A DNA stretch of 64,000 bases from Glandiceps talaboti (taxonomy: Eukaryota > Hemichordata > Enteropneusta > Spengelidae). Within the stretch, counting starts at the first letter, position 1. Each line of letters starts with the position of its first letter. The notes under the pieces are model-generated. The model made no database searches. It had not been told where the DNA came from and worked only from the letters and a program-made list of their open reading frames with translations. The position numbers were made by a program, and so were the translations under genes. Location of the stretch: contig NC_135557.1 of NCBI RefSeq assembly GCF_964340395.1, forward strand, positions 3,446,216-3,510,215, in the 5' to 3' direction. Shown here piece after piece: positions 34,301 to 49,300 of this stretch.

Positions 34301-37300
34301 TAAATTTTACAATTCCAAAATCTTCACTTACTTCTTCCGCTTCTTGATTTGCTGTCTGATCTTCATCTGTCATCTGTGTTCGTGCCATCTTCCTTGGCCT
34401 TGGGGTTCCATCCTGAAAGGAATTAAATAAACAATACAGTATGAACTTATTGATGGAATGAAATAACAGTCATTTCAATTTTAATATTTACTCTTAAAGT
34501 TGTCACTACTCAATTTAACCTTTTTAAAAAGATATTACCACTGATAATAAAGTTATTCTAATCTCCAAAATATTACTTCATTCAGCTAAAATCTACTTGT
34601 GACACAAGGTTGTCACTACTTGTCATGTGCTTAGTACTGACAAAAGACCCTTTAGTTAACTTGTACTTTCCATTGGTGAAGAAAAAAACAATATTGGGCA
34701 ACAAAACCTAATGACAATTATCAATAATTTTACAATTCCAAAATCTTCACTTACTTCTTCCGCTTCTTGATTGGCTGTCTGATCTTCATCTGTCATCTGT
34801 GTTCGTGCCATCTTCCTTGGCCTTGGGGTTCCATCCTGAAAGGATTTAAACAAACAATACAGTATGAACTTATTGATGGAATGAAATAACAGTCATTTCA
34901 ATTTTAATATTTACTCTTAAAGTTGTCACTACTCAATTTAACCTTTTTGAAAAGATATTACCACTGATAATAAAGTTATGCTAATCTCCAAAATATAACT
35001 TCATTCAGCTACAATCTACTTGTGACACAAGGTTGTCACTTCTTGTCATGTGCTTAGTTCTGACAAAAGACCCTTTAGTTAACTTGTACTTTCCATTGGT
35101 GAAGGAAAACAATATTGGGCAACAAAACCTAATGACCATTTTCAATAATTTTACAATTCCAAAATCTTCACTTACTTCTTCCGCTTCTTGATTGGCTGTC
35201 TGATCTTCATCTGTTATCTATCTTCGTGCCATCTTCCTTGGCCTTGGGGTTCCATCCTGAAAGGAATTAATCAAACAATACAGTATGAACTTATTGATGG
35301 AATGAAATAACAGTCATTTCAATTTTAAAATGTACTCTTAAAGTTGTCATACTCAATTTAACCTTTTTAAAAAGATATTACCACTGATAATAAAGTTATT
35401 CTAATCTCCAAAATATAACTTCATTCAGCTAAAATCTACTTGTGACACAAGGTTGTCACTACTTGTCATGTGCTTAGTACTGATAAAAGACCCTTTAGTT
35501 AACTTGTACTTTCCATTGGTGAAGAAAAAAACAATATTGGGCAACAAAACCTAATGACAATTATCACTAAATTTTACAATTCCAAAATCTTCACTTACTT
35601 CTTCCGCTTCTTGATTTGCTGTCTGATCTTCATCTGTCATCTGTGTTCGTGCCATCTTCCTTGGCCTTGGGGTTCCATCCTGAAAGGAATTAAATAAACA
35701 ATACAGTATGAACTTATTGATGGAATGAAATAACAGTCATTTCAATTTTAATATTTACTCTTAAAGTTGTCACTACTCAATTTAACCTTTTTAAAAAGAT
35801 ATTACCACTGATAATAAAGTTATTCTAATCTCCAAAATATTACTTCATTCAGCTAAAATCTACTTGTGACACAAGGTTGTCACTACTTGTCATGTGCTTA
35901 GTACTGACAAAAGACCCTTTAGTTAACTTGTACTTTCCATTGGTGAAGAAAAAAACAATATTGGGCAACAAAACCTAATGACAATTATCAATAATTTTAC
36001 AATTCCAAAATCTTCACTTACTTCTTCCGCTTCTTGATTGGCTGTCTGATCTTCATCTGTCATCTGTGTTCGTGCCATCTTCCTTGGCCTTGGGGTTCCA
36101 TCCTGAAAGGATTTAAACAAACAATACAGTATGAACTTATTGATGGAATGAAATAACAGTCATTTCAATTTTAATATTTACTCTTACCTTTTTGAAAAGA
36201 TATTACCACTGGCACTGATAATAAAGTTATACTAATCTTCAAAATATAACTTCATTCAGCTACAATCTACTTGTGACACAAGGTTGTCACTACTTGTCAT
36301 GTGCTTAGTTCTGACAAAAGACCCTTTAGTTAACTTGTACTTTCCATTGGTGAAGAAAAAAAACAATATTGGGCAACAAAACATAATGACCATTTTCAGT
36401 AATTTTACAATTCCAAAATCTTCACTTACTTCTTCCGCTTCTTGATTTGCTGTCTGATCTTCATCTGTCATCTGTGTTCGTGCCATCTTCCTTGGCCTTG
36501 GGGTTCCATCCTGAAAGGAATAAATCAAACAATACAGTATGAACTTATTGATGGAATGAAATAACAGTCATTTCAATTTTAATATTTACTCTTAAAGTTG
36601 TCACTACTCAATTTAACCTTTTTGAAAAGATATTACCACTGATAATAAAGTTATGCTAATCTCCAAAATATAACTTCATTTAGCTACAATCTACTTGTGA
36701 CACAAGGTTGTCACTTCTTGTCATGTGCTTAGTTCTGACAAAAGACCCTTTAGTTAACTTGTACTTTCCATTGGTGAAGGAAAACAATATTGGGCAACAA
36801 AACCTAATGACCATTTTCAATATTTTACAATTCCAAAATCTTCACTTACTTCTTCCGCTTCTTGATTGGCTGTCTGATCTTCATCTGTTATCTATCTTCG
36901 TGCCATCTTCCTTGGCCTTGGGGTTCCATCCTGAAAGGAATTAATCAAACAATACAGTATGAACTTATTGATGGAATGAAATAACAGTCATTTCAATTTT
37001 AAAATGTACTCTTAAAGTTGTCATACTCAATTTAACCTTTTTAAAAAGATATTACCACTGATAATAAAGTTATTCTAATCTCCAAAATATAACTTCATTC
37101 AGCTAAAATCTACTTGTGACACAAGGTTGTCACTACTTGTCATGTGCTTAGTACTGATAAAAGACCCTTTAGTTAACTTCTACTTTCCATTGGTGAAGAA
37201 AAAAACAATATTGGGCAACAAAACCTAATGACAATTATCACTAAATTTTACAATTCCAAAATCTTCACTTACTTCTTCCGCTTATTGATTTGCTGTCTGA

Positions 37301-40300
37301 TCTTCATCTGTCATCTGTGTTCGTGCCATCTTCCTTGGCCTTGGGGTTCCATCCTGAAAGGAATTAAATAAACAATACAGTATGAACTTATTGATGGAAT
37401 GAAATAACAGTCATTTCAATTTTAATATTTACTCTTACCTTTTTGAAAAGATATTACCACTGGCACTGATAATAAAGTTATACTAATCTTCAAAATATAA
37501 CTTCATTCAGCTACAATCTACTTGTGACACAAGGTTGTCACTACTTGTCATGTGCTTAGTTCTGACAAAAGACCCTTTAGTTAACTTGTACTTTCCATTG
37601 GTGAAGAAAAAAAACAATATTGGGCAACAAAACATAATGACCATTTTCAGTAATTTTACAATTCCAAAATCTTCACTTACTTCTTCCGCTTCTTGATTTG
37701 CTGTCTGATCTTCATCTGTCATCTGTGTTCGTGCCATCTTCCTTGGCCTTGGGGTTCCATCCTGAAAGGAATAAATCAAACAATACAGTATGAACTTATT
37801 GATAGAATGAAATAACAGTCATTTCAATTTTAATATTTACTCTTAAAGTTGTCACTACTCAATTTAACCTTTTTGAAAAGATATTACTACTGATAATAAA
37901 GTTATGCTAATCTCCAAAATATAACTTCATTCAGCTACAATCTACTTGTGACACAAGGTTGTCACTACTTGTCATGTGCTTAGTTCTGAAAAAAGACCCT
38001 TTAGTTAACTTGTACTTTCCATTGGTGAAGGAAAACAATATTGGGCAACAAAACCTAATGACCATTTTCAATAATTTTACAATTCCAAAATCTTCACTTA
38101 CTTCTTCCGCTTCTTGATTGGCTGTCTGATCTTCATCTGTCATCTATCTTCGTGCCATCTTCCTTGGCCTTGGGGTTCCATCCTGAAAGGAATTAATCAA
38201 ACAATACAGTATGAACTTATTGATGGAATGAAATAACAGTCATTTCAATTTTAAAATTTACTCTTAAAGTTGTCACTACTCAATTTAACCTTTTTAAAAA
38301 GATATTACCACTGATAATAAAGTTATTCTAATCTCCAAAATATAACTTCATTCAGCTAAAATCTACTTGTGACACAAGGTTGTCACTACTTGTTATGTGC
38401 TTAGTACTGACAAAAGACCCTTTAGTTAACTTGTACTTTCCATTAGTGAAGAAAAAAACAATATTGGGCAACAAAACCTAATGACAATTATCAATAATTT
38501 TACAATTCCAAAATCTTCACTTACTTCTTCCGCTTCTTGATTGGTTGACTGATCTTCATCTGTCATCTGTGTTCGTGCCATCTTCCTTGGCATTGGGGTT
38601 CCATCCTGAAAGGAATGAATCAAACAATACAGTATGAACTTATTGATGGAATGAAATAACAGTCATTTCAATTTTAATATTTACTCTTAAAGTTGTCACT
38701 ACTCAATTTAACCTTTTTAAAAAGATATTACCACTGATAATAAAGTTATTCTAATCTCCAAAATATTACTTCATTCAGCTAAAATCTACTTGTGACACAA
38801 GGTTGTCACTACTTGTCATGTGCTTAGTACTGACAAAAGACCCTTTGGTTAACTTGTACTTTCCATTGGTGAAGGAAAACAATATTGGGCAACAAAACCT
38901 AATGACCATTTTCAGTAATTTTACAATTCCAAAATCTTCACTTACTTCTTCCGCTTCTTGATTTGCTGTCTGATCTTCATCTGTCATCTGTGTTCGTGCC
39001 ATCTTCCTTGGCCTTGGGGTTCCATCCTGAAAGGAATAAATCAAACAATACAGTATGAACTTATTGATGGAATGAAATAACAGTCATTTCAATTTTAATA
39101 TTTACTCTTAAAGTTGTCACTACTCAATTTAACCTTTTTAAAAAGATATTACCACTGATAATAAAGTTATTCTAATCTCCAAAATATTACTTCATTCACC
39201 TAAAATCTACTTGTGACACAAGGTTGTCACTACTTGTCATGTGCTTAGTACTGACAAAAGACCCTTTAGTTAACTTGTACTTTCCATTGGTGAAGAAAAA
39301 AACAATATTGGGCAACAAAACCTAATGACAATTATCAATAATTTTACAATTCCAAAATCTTCACTTACTTCTTCCGCTTCTTGATTGGCTGTCTGATCTT
39401 CATCTGTCATCTGTGTTCGTGCCATCTTCCTTGGCCTTGGGGTTCCATCCTGAAAGGATTTAAACAAACAATACAGTATGAACTTATTGATGGAATGAAA
39501 TAACAGTCATTTCAATTTTAATATTTACTCTTACCTTTTTGAAAAGATATTACCACTGGCACTGATAATAAAGTTATACTAATCTTCAAAATATAACTTC
39601 ATTCAGCTACAATCTACTTGTGACACAAGGTTGTCACTACTTGTCATGTGCTTAGTTCTGACAAAAGACCCTTTAGTTAACTTGTACTTTCCATTGGTGA
39701 AGAAAAAAAACAATATTGGGCAACAAAACATAATGACCATTTTCAGTAATTTTACAATTCCAAAATCTTCACTTACTTCTTCCGCTTCTTGATTTGCTGT
39801 CTGATCTTCATCTGTCATCTGTGTTCGTGCCATCTTCCTTGGCCTTGGGGTTCCATCCTGAAAGGAATAAATCAAACAATACAGTATGAACTTATTGATG
39901 GAATGAAATAACAGTCATTTCAATTTTAATATTTACTCTTAAAGTTGTCACTACTCAATTTAACCTTTTTGAAAAGATATTACCACTGATAATAAAGTTA
40001 TGCTAATCTCCAAAATATAACTTCATTCAGCTACAATCTACTTGTGACACAAGGTTGTCACTTCTTGTCATGTGCTTAGTTCTGACAAAAGACCCTTTAG
40101 TTAACTTGTACTTTCCATTGGTGAAGGAAAACAATATTGGGCAACAAAACCTAATGACCATTTTCAATAATTTTACAATTCCAAAATCTTCACTTACTTC
40201 TTCCGCTTCTTGATTGGCTGTCTGATCTTCATCTGTTATCTATCTTCGTGCCATCTTCCTTGGCCTTGGGGTTCCATCCTGAAAGGAATTAATCAAACAA

Positions 40301-43300
40301 TACAGTATGAACTTATTGATGGAATGAAATAACAGTCATTTCAATTTTAAAATGTACTCTTAAAGTTGTCATACTCAATTTAACCTTTTTAAAAAGATAT
40401 TACCACTGATAATAAAGTTATTCTAATCTCCAAAATATAACTTCATTCAGCTAAAATCTACTTGTGACACAAGGTTGTCACTACTTGTCATGTGCTTAGT
40501 ACTGATAAAAGACCCTTTAGTTAACTTGTACTTTCCATTGGTGAAGAAAAAAACAATATTGGGCAACAAAACCTAATGACAATTATCACTAAATTTTACA
40601 ATTCCAAAATCTTCACTTACTTCTTCCGCTTATTGATTTGCTGTCTGATCTTCATCTGTCATCTGTGTTCGTGCCATCTTCCTTGGCCTTGGGGTTCCAT
40701 CCTGAAAGGAATTAAATAAACAATACAGTATGAACTTATTGATGGAATGAAATAACAGTCATTTCAATTTTAATATTTACTCTTAAAGTTGTCACTACTC
40801 AATTTAACCTTTTTAAAAAGATATTACCACTGATAATAAAGTTATTCTAATCTCCAAAATATTACTTCATTCAGCTAAAATCTACTTGTGACACAAGGTT
40901 GTCACTACTTGTCATGTGCTTAGTACTGACAAAAGACCCTTTAGTTAACTTGTACTTTCCATTGGTGAAGAAAAAAACAATATTGGGCAACAAAACCTAA
41001 TGACAATTATCAATAATTTTACAATTCCAAAATCTTCACTTACTTCTTCCGCTTCTTGATTGGCTGTCTGATCTTCATCTGTCATCTGTGTTCGTGCCAT
41101 CTTCCTTGGCCTTGGGGTTCCATCCTGAAAGGAATTAAACAAACAATACAGTATGAACTTATTGATGGAATGAAATAACAGTCATTTCAATTTTAATATT
41201 TACTCTTAAAGTTGTCACTACTCAATTTAACCTTTTTGAAAAGATATTACCACTGATAATAAAGTTATTCTAATCTCCAAAATATTACTTCATACAGCTA
41301 CAATCTACTTGTGACACAAGGTTGTCACTACTTGTCATGTGCTTAGTACTGATAAAAGACCCTTTAGTTAACTTGTACTTTCCATTGGTGAAGGAAAACA
41401 ATATTGGGCAACAAAACCTAATGACCATTTTCAGTAATTTTACAATTCCAAAATCTTCACTTACTTCTTCCGCTTCTTGATTTGCTGTCTGATCTTCATC
41501 TGTCATCTGTGTTCGTGCCATCTTCCTTGGCCTTGGGGTTCCATCCTGAAAGGAATAAATCAAACAATACAGTATGAACTTATTGATGGAATGAAATAAC
41601 AGTCATTTCAATTTTAATATTTACTCTTAAAGTTGTCACTACTCAATTTAACCTTTTTAAAAAGATATTACCACTGATAATAAAGTTATTCTAATCTCCA
41701 AAATATTACTTCATTCAGCTAAAATCTACTTGTGACACAAGGTTGTCATTACTTGTCATGTGCTTAGTACTGACAAAAGATCCTTTAGTTAACTTGTACT
41801 TTCCATTGGTGAAGAAAAAAACAATATTGGGCAACAAAACCTAATGACAATTATCAATAATTTTACAATTCCAAAATCTTCACTTACTTCTTCCGCTTCT
41901 TGATTGGCTGTGTGATCTTCATCTGTCATCTGTGTTCGTGCCATCTTCCTTGGCCTTGGGGTTCCATCCTGAAAGGAATTAAACAAACAATACAGTATGA
42001 ACTTATTGATGGAATGAAATAACAGTCATTTCAATTTTAATATTTACTCTTACCTTTTTGAAAAGATATTACCACTGGCACTGATAATAAAGTTATACTA
42101 ATCTTCAAAATATAACTTCATTCAGCTACAATCTACTTGTGACACAAGGTTGTCACTACTTGTCATGTGCTTAGTTCTGACAAAAGACCCTTTAGTTAAC
42201 TTGTACTTTCCATTGGTGAAGAAAAAAAACAATATTGGGCAACAAAACATAATGACCATTTTCAGTAATTTTACAATTCCAAAATCTTCACTTACTTCTT
42301 CCGCTTCTTGATTTGCTGTCTGATCTTCATCTGTCATCTGTGTTCGTGCCATCTTCCTTGGCCTTGGGGTTCCATCCTGAAAGGAATAAATCAAACAATA
42401 CAGTATGAACTTATTGATGGAATGAAATAACAGTCATTTCAATTTTAATATTTACTCTTAAAGTTGTCACTACTCAATTTAACCTTTTTGAAAAGATATT
42501 ACCACTGATAATAAAGTTATGCTAATCTCAAAAATATAACTTCATTCAGCTACAATCTACTTGTGACACAAGGTTGTCACTACTTGTCGTGTGCTTAGTT
42601 CTGACAAAAGACCCTTTAGTTAACTTGTACTTTCCATTGGTGAAGGAAAACAATATTGGGCAACAAAACCTAATGACCATTTTCAATAATTTTACAATTC
42701 CAAAATCTTCACTTACTTCTTCCGCTTCTTGATTGCCTGTCCGATCTTCATCTGTTATCTATCTTCGTGCCATCTTCCTTGGCCTTGGGGTTCCATCCTG
42801 AAAGGAATTAATCAAACAATACAGTATGAACTTATTGATGGAATGAAATAACAGTCATTTCAATTTTAAAATTTACTCTTAAAGTTGTCACTACTCAATT
42901 TAACCTTTTTAAAAAGATATTACCACTGATAATAAAGTTATTCTAATCTCCAAAATATAACTTCATTCAGCTAAAATCTACTTGTGACACAAGGTTGTCA
43001 CTACTTGTCATGTGCTTAGTACTGATAAAAGACCCTTTAGTTAACTTGTACTTTCCATTGGTGAAGGAAAACAATATTGGGCAACAAAACCTAATGACCA
43101 TTTTCAGTAATTTTACAATTCCAAAATCTTCACTTACTTCTTCCGCTTCTTGATTTGCTGTCTGATCTTCATCTGTCATCTGTGTTCGTGCCATCTTCCT
43201 TGGCCTTGGGGTTCCATCCTGAAAGGAATAAATCAAACAATACAGTATGAACTTATTGATGGAATGAAAAAGCAGTCATTTCAATTTTAATATTTACTCT

Positions 43301-46300
43301 TAAAGTTGTCACTACTCAATTTAACCTTTTTAAAAAGATATTACCATTGATAATAAAGTTATTCTAATCTCCAAAATATAACTTCATTCAACTAAAATCT
43401 ACTTGTGACACAAGGTTGTCACTACTTGTCATGTGCTTAGTACTGACAAAAGACCCTTTAGTTAACTTGTACTTTCCATTGGTGAAGAAAAAAACAATAT
43501 TGGGCAACAAAACCTAATGACAATTATCAATAATTTTACAATTCCAAAATCTTCACTTACTTCTTCCGCTTCTTGATTTGCTGTCTGATCTTCATCTGTC
43601 ATCTGTGTTCGTGCCATCTTCCTTGGCCTTGGGGTTCCATCCTGAAAGGAATTAAATAAACAATACAGTATGAACTTATTGATGGAATGAAATAACAGTC
43701 ATTTCAATTTTAATATTTACTCTTACCTTTTTGAAAAGATATTACCACTGGCACTGATAATAAAGTTATACTAATCTTCAAAATATAACTTCATTCAGCT
43801 ACAATCTACTTGTGACACAAGGTTGTCACTACTTGTCATGTGCTTAGTTCTGACAAAAGACCCTTTAGTTAACTTGTACTTTCCATTGGTGAAGAAAAAA
43901 AACAATATTGGGCAACAAAACATAATGACCATTTTCAGTAATTTTACAATTCCAAAATCTTCACTTACTTCTTCCACTTCTTGATTGGCTGTCTGATCTT
44001 CATCTGTCATCTGTGTTCGTGCCATCTTCCTTGGCCTTGGGGTTCCATCCTGAAAGGAATTAAACAAACAATACAGTATGAACTTATTGATGGAATGAAA
44101 TAACAGTCATTTCAATTTTAATATTTACTCTTAAAGTTGTCACTACTCAATTTAACCTTTTTGAAAAGATATTACCACTGATAATAAAGTTATGCTAATC
44201 TCCAAAATATAACATCATTCAGCTACAATCTACTTGTGACACAAGGTTGTCACTACTTGTCATGTGCTTAGTTCTGACAAAAGACCCTTTAGTTAACTTG
44301 TACTTTCCATTGGTGAAGGAAAACAATATTGGGCAACAAAACCTAATGACCATTTTCAATAATTTTACAATTCCAAAATCTTCACTTACTTCTTCCGCTT
44401 CTTGATTGGCTGTCTGATCTTCATCTGTCATCTATCTTCGTGCCATCTTCCTTGGCCTTGGGGTTCCATCCTGAAAGGAATTAATCAAACAATACAGTAT
44501 GAACTTATTGATGGAATGAAATAACAGTCATTTCAATTTTAAAATTTACTGTTAAAGTTGTCACTACTCAATTTAACCTTTTTAAAAAGATATTACCACT
44601 GATAATAAAGTTATTCTAATCTCCAAAATATAACTTCATTCAGCTAAAATCTACTTGTGACACAAGGTTGTCACTACTTGTCATGTGCTTAGTACTGACA
44701 AAAGACCCTTTAGTTAACTTGTACTTTCCATTGGTGAAGGAAAACAATATTGGGCAACAAAACCTAATGACCATTTTCAGTAATTTTACAATTCCAAAAT
44801 CTTCACTTACTTCTTCCGCTTATTGATTTGCTGTCTGATCTTCATCTGTCATCTGTGTTCGTGCCATCTTCCTTGGCCTTGGGGTTCCATCCTGAAAGGA
44901 ATTAAACAAACAATACAGTATGAACTTATTGATGGAATGAAATAACAGTCATTTCAATTTTAATATTTACTCTTACCTTTTTGAAAAGATATTACCACTG
45001 GCACTGATAATAAAGTTATACTAATCTTCAAAATATAACTTCATTCAGCTACAATCTACTTGTGACACAAGGTTGTCACTACTTGTCATGTGCTTAGTTC
45101 TGACAAAAGACCCTTTAGTTAACTTGTACTTTCCATTGGTGAAGAAAAAAAACAATATTGGGCAACAAAACATAATGACCATTTTCAGTAATTTTACAAT
45201 TCCAAAATCTTCACTTACTTCTTCCGCTTCTTGATTTGCTGTCTGATCTTCATCTGTCATCTATCTTCGTGCCATCTTCCTTGGCCTTGGGGTTCCATCC
45301 TGAAAGGAATAAATCAAACAATACAGTATGAACTTATTGATAGAATGAAATAACAGTCATTTCAATTTTAATATTTACTCTTAAAGTTGTCACTACTCAA
45401 TTTAACCTTTTTGAAAAGATATTACCACTGATAATAAAGTTATGCTAATCTCCAAAATATAACATCATTCAGCTACAATCTACTTGTGACACAAGGTTGT
45501 CACTACTTGTCATGTGCTTAGTTCTGACAAAAGACCCTTTAGTTAACTTGTACTTTCCATTGGTGAAGGAAAACAATATTGGGCAACAAAACCTAATGAC
45601 CATTTTCAATAATTTTACAATTCCAAAATCTCCACTTACTTCTTCCGCTTCTTGATTGGCTGTCTGATCTTCATCTGTCATCTATCTTCGTGCCATCTTC
45701 CTTGGCCTTGGGGTTCCATCCTGAAAGGAATTAATCAAACAATACAGTATGAACTTATTGATGGAATGAAATAACAGTCATTTCAATTTTAAAATTTACT
45801 CTTAAAGTTGTCACTACTCAATTTAACCTTTTTAAAAAGATATTACCACTGATAATAAAGTTATTCTAATCTCCAAAATATAACTTCATTCAGCTAAAAT
45901 CTACTTGTGACACAAGGTTGTCACTACTTGTCATGTGCTTAGTACTGACAAAAGACCCTTTAGTTAACTTGTACTTTCCATTGGTGAAGGAAAACAATAT
46001 TGGGCAACAAAACCTAATGACCATTTTCAGTAATTTTACAATTCCAAAATCTTCACTTACTTCTTCCGCTTATTGATTTGCTGTCTGATCTTCATCTGTC
46101 ATCTGTGTTCGTGCCATCTTCCTTGGCCTTGGGGTTCCATCCTGAAAGGAATAAATCAAACAATACAGTATGAACTTATTGATGGAATGAAATAACAGTC
46201 ATTTCAATTTTAATATTTACTCTTAAAGTTGTCACTACTCAATTTAACCTTTTTGAAAAGATATTGCCACTGATAATAAAGTTATGCTAATCTCCAAAAT

Positions 46301-49300
46301 ATAACTTCATTCAGCTACAATCTACTTGTGACACAAGGTTGTCACTACTTGTCATGTGCTTAGTTCCGACAAAAGACCCTTTAGTTAACTTGTACTTTCC
46401 ATTGGTGAAGGAAAACAATATTGGGCAACAAAACCTAATGACCATTTTCAATAATTTTACAATTCCAAAATCTTCACTTACTTCTTCCGCTTCTTGATTT
46501 GCTGTCTGATCTTCATCTGTCATCTGTGTTCGTGCCATCTTCCTTGGCCTTGGGGTTCCATCCTGAAAGGAATTAAACAAACAATACAGTATGAACTTAT
46601 TGATGGAATGAAATAACAGTCATTTCAATTTTAATATTTACTCTTACCTTTTTGAAAAGATATTACCACTGGCACTGATAATAAAGTTATACTAATCTTC
46701 AAAATATAACTTCATTCAGCTACAATCTACTTGTGACACAAGGTTGTCACTACTTGTCATGTGCTTAGTTCTGACAAAAGACCCTTTAGTTAACTTGTAC
46801 TTTCCATTGGTGAAGAAAAAAAAACAATATTGGGCAACAAAACCTAATGACCATTTTCAGTAATTTTACAATTCCAAAATCTTCTTACTTCTTCCGCTTC
46901 TTGATTTGCTGTCTGATCTTCATCTGTCATCTATCTTCGTGCCATCTTCCTTGGCCTTGGGGTTCCATCCTGAAAGGAATAAATCAAACAATACAGTATG
47001 AACTTATTGATAGAATGAAATAACAGTCATTTCAATTTTAATATTTACTCTTAAAGTTGTCACTACTCAATTTAACCTTTTTGAAAAGATATTACCACTG
47101 ATAATAAAGTTATGCTAATCTCCAAAATATAACATCATTCAGCTACAATCTACTTGTGACACAAGGTTGTCACTACTTGTCATGTGCTTAGTTCTGACAA
47201 AAGACCCTTTAGTTAACTTGTACTTTCCATTGGTGAAGGAAAACAATATTGGGCAACAAAACCTAATGACCATTTTCAATAATTTTACAATTCCAAAATC
47301 TTCACTTACTTCTTCCGCTTCTTGATTTGCTGTCTGATCTTCATCTGTCATCTGTGTTCATGCCATCTTCCTTGGCCTTGGGGTTCCATCCTGAAAGGAA
47401 TAAATCAAACAATACAGTATGAACTTATTGATGGAATGAAATAACAGTCATTTCAATTTTAATATTTACTCTTAAAGTTGTCACTACTCAATTTAACCTT
47501 TTTGAAAAGATATTACCACTGATAATAAAGTTATGCTAATCTCCAAAATATAACTTCATTCAGCTACAATCTACTTGTGACACAAGGTTGTCACTACTTG
47601 TCATGTGCTTAGTTCTGACAAAAGACCCTTTAGTTAACTTGTACTTTCCATTGGTGAAGGAAAACAATATTGGGCAACAAAACCTAATGACCATTTTCAA
47701 TAATTTTACAATTCCAAAATCTCCACTTACTTCTTCCGCTTCTTGATTGGCTGTCTGATCTTCATCTGTCATCTATCTTCGTGCCATCTTCCTTGGCCTT
47801 GGGGTTCCATCCTGAAAGGAATTAATCAAACAATACAGTATGAACTTATTGATGGAATGAAATAACAGTCATTTCAATTTTAAAATTTACTCTTAAAGTT
47901 GTCACTACTCAATTTAACCTTTTTAAAAAGATATTACCACTGATAATAAAGTTATTCTAATCTCCAAAATATAACTTCATTCAGCTAAAATCTACTTGTG
48001 ACACAAGGTTGTCACTACTTGTCATGTGCTTAGTACTGACAAAAGACCCTTTAGTTAACTTGTACTTTCCATTGGTGAAGGAAAACAATATTGGGCAACA
48101 AAACCTAATGACCATTTTCAGTAATTTTACAATTCCAAAATCTTCACTTACTTCTTCCGCTTATTGATTTGCTGTCTGATCTTCATCTGTCATCTGTGTT
48201 CGTGCCATCTTCCTTGGCCTTGGGGTTCCATCCTGAAAGGAATAAATCAAACAATACAGTATGAACTTATTGATGGAATGAAATAACAGTCATTTCAATT
48301 TTAATATTTACTCTTAAAGTTGTCACTACTCAATTTAACCTTTTTGAAAAGATATTGCCACTGATAATAAAGTTATGCTAATCTCCAAAATATAACTTCA
48401 TTCAGCTACAATCTACTTGTGACACAAGGTTGTCACTACTTGTCATGTGCTTAGTTCCGACAAAAGACCCTTTAGTTAACTTGTACTTTCCATTGGTGAA
48501 GGAAAACAATATTGGGCAACAAAACCTAATGACCATTTTCAATAATTTTACAATTCCAAAATCTTCACTTACTTCTTCCGCTTCTTGATTTGCTGTCTGA
48601 TCTTCATCTGTCATCTGTGTTCGTGCCATCTTCCTTGGCCTTGGGGTTCCATCCTGAAAGGAATTAAACAAACAATACAGTATGAACTTATTGATGGAAT
48701 GAAATAACAGTCATTTCAATTTTAATATTTACTCTTACCTTTTTGAAAAGATATTACCACTGGCACTGATAATAAAGTTATACTAATCTTCAAAATATAA
48801 CTTCATTCAGCTACAATCTACTTGTGACACAAGGTTGTCACTACTTGTCATGTGCTTAGTTCTGACAAAAGACCCTTTAGTTAACTTGTACTTTCCATTG
48901 GTGAAGAAAAAAAAACAATATTGGGCAACAAAACCTAATGACCATTTTCAGTAATTTTACAATTCCAAAATCTTCTTACTTCTTCCGCTTCTTGATTTGC
49001 TGTCTGATCTTCATCTGTCATCTATCTTCGTGCCATCTTCCTTGGCCTTGGGGTTCCATCCTGAAAGGAATAAATCAAACAATACAGTATGAACTTATTG
49101 ATAGAATGAAATAACAGTCATTTCAATTTTAATATTTACTCTTAAAGTTGTCACTACTCAATTTAACCTTTTTGAAAAGATATTACCACTGATAATAAAG
49201 TTATGCTAATCTCCAAAATATAACATCATTCAGCTACAATCTACTTGTGACACAAGGTTGTCACTACTTGTCATGTGCTTAGTTCTGACAAAAGACCCTT

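Noticed and set aside
36708-36944. Plus-strand 78-codon frame within the array
   Set aside because: Occurs in one unit only through a local deletion; other units are closed in this frame.
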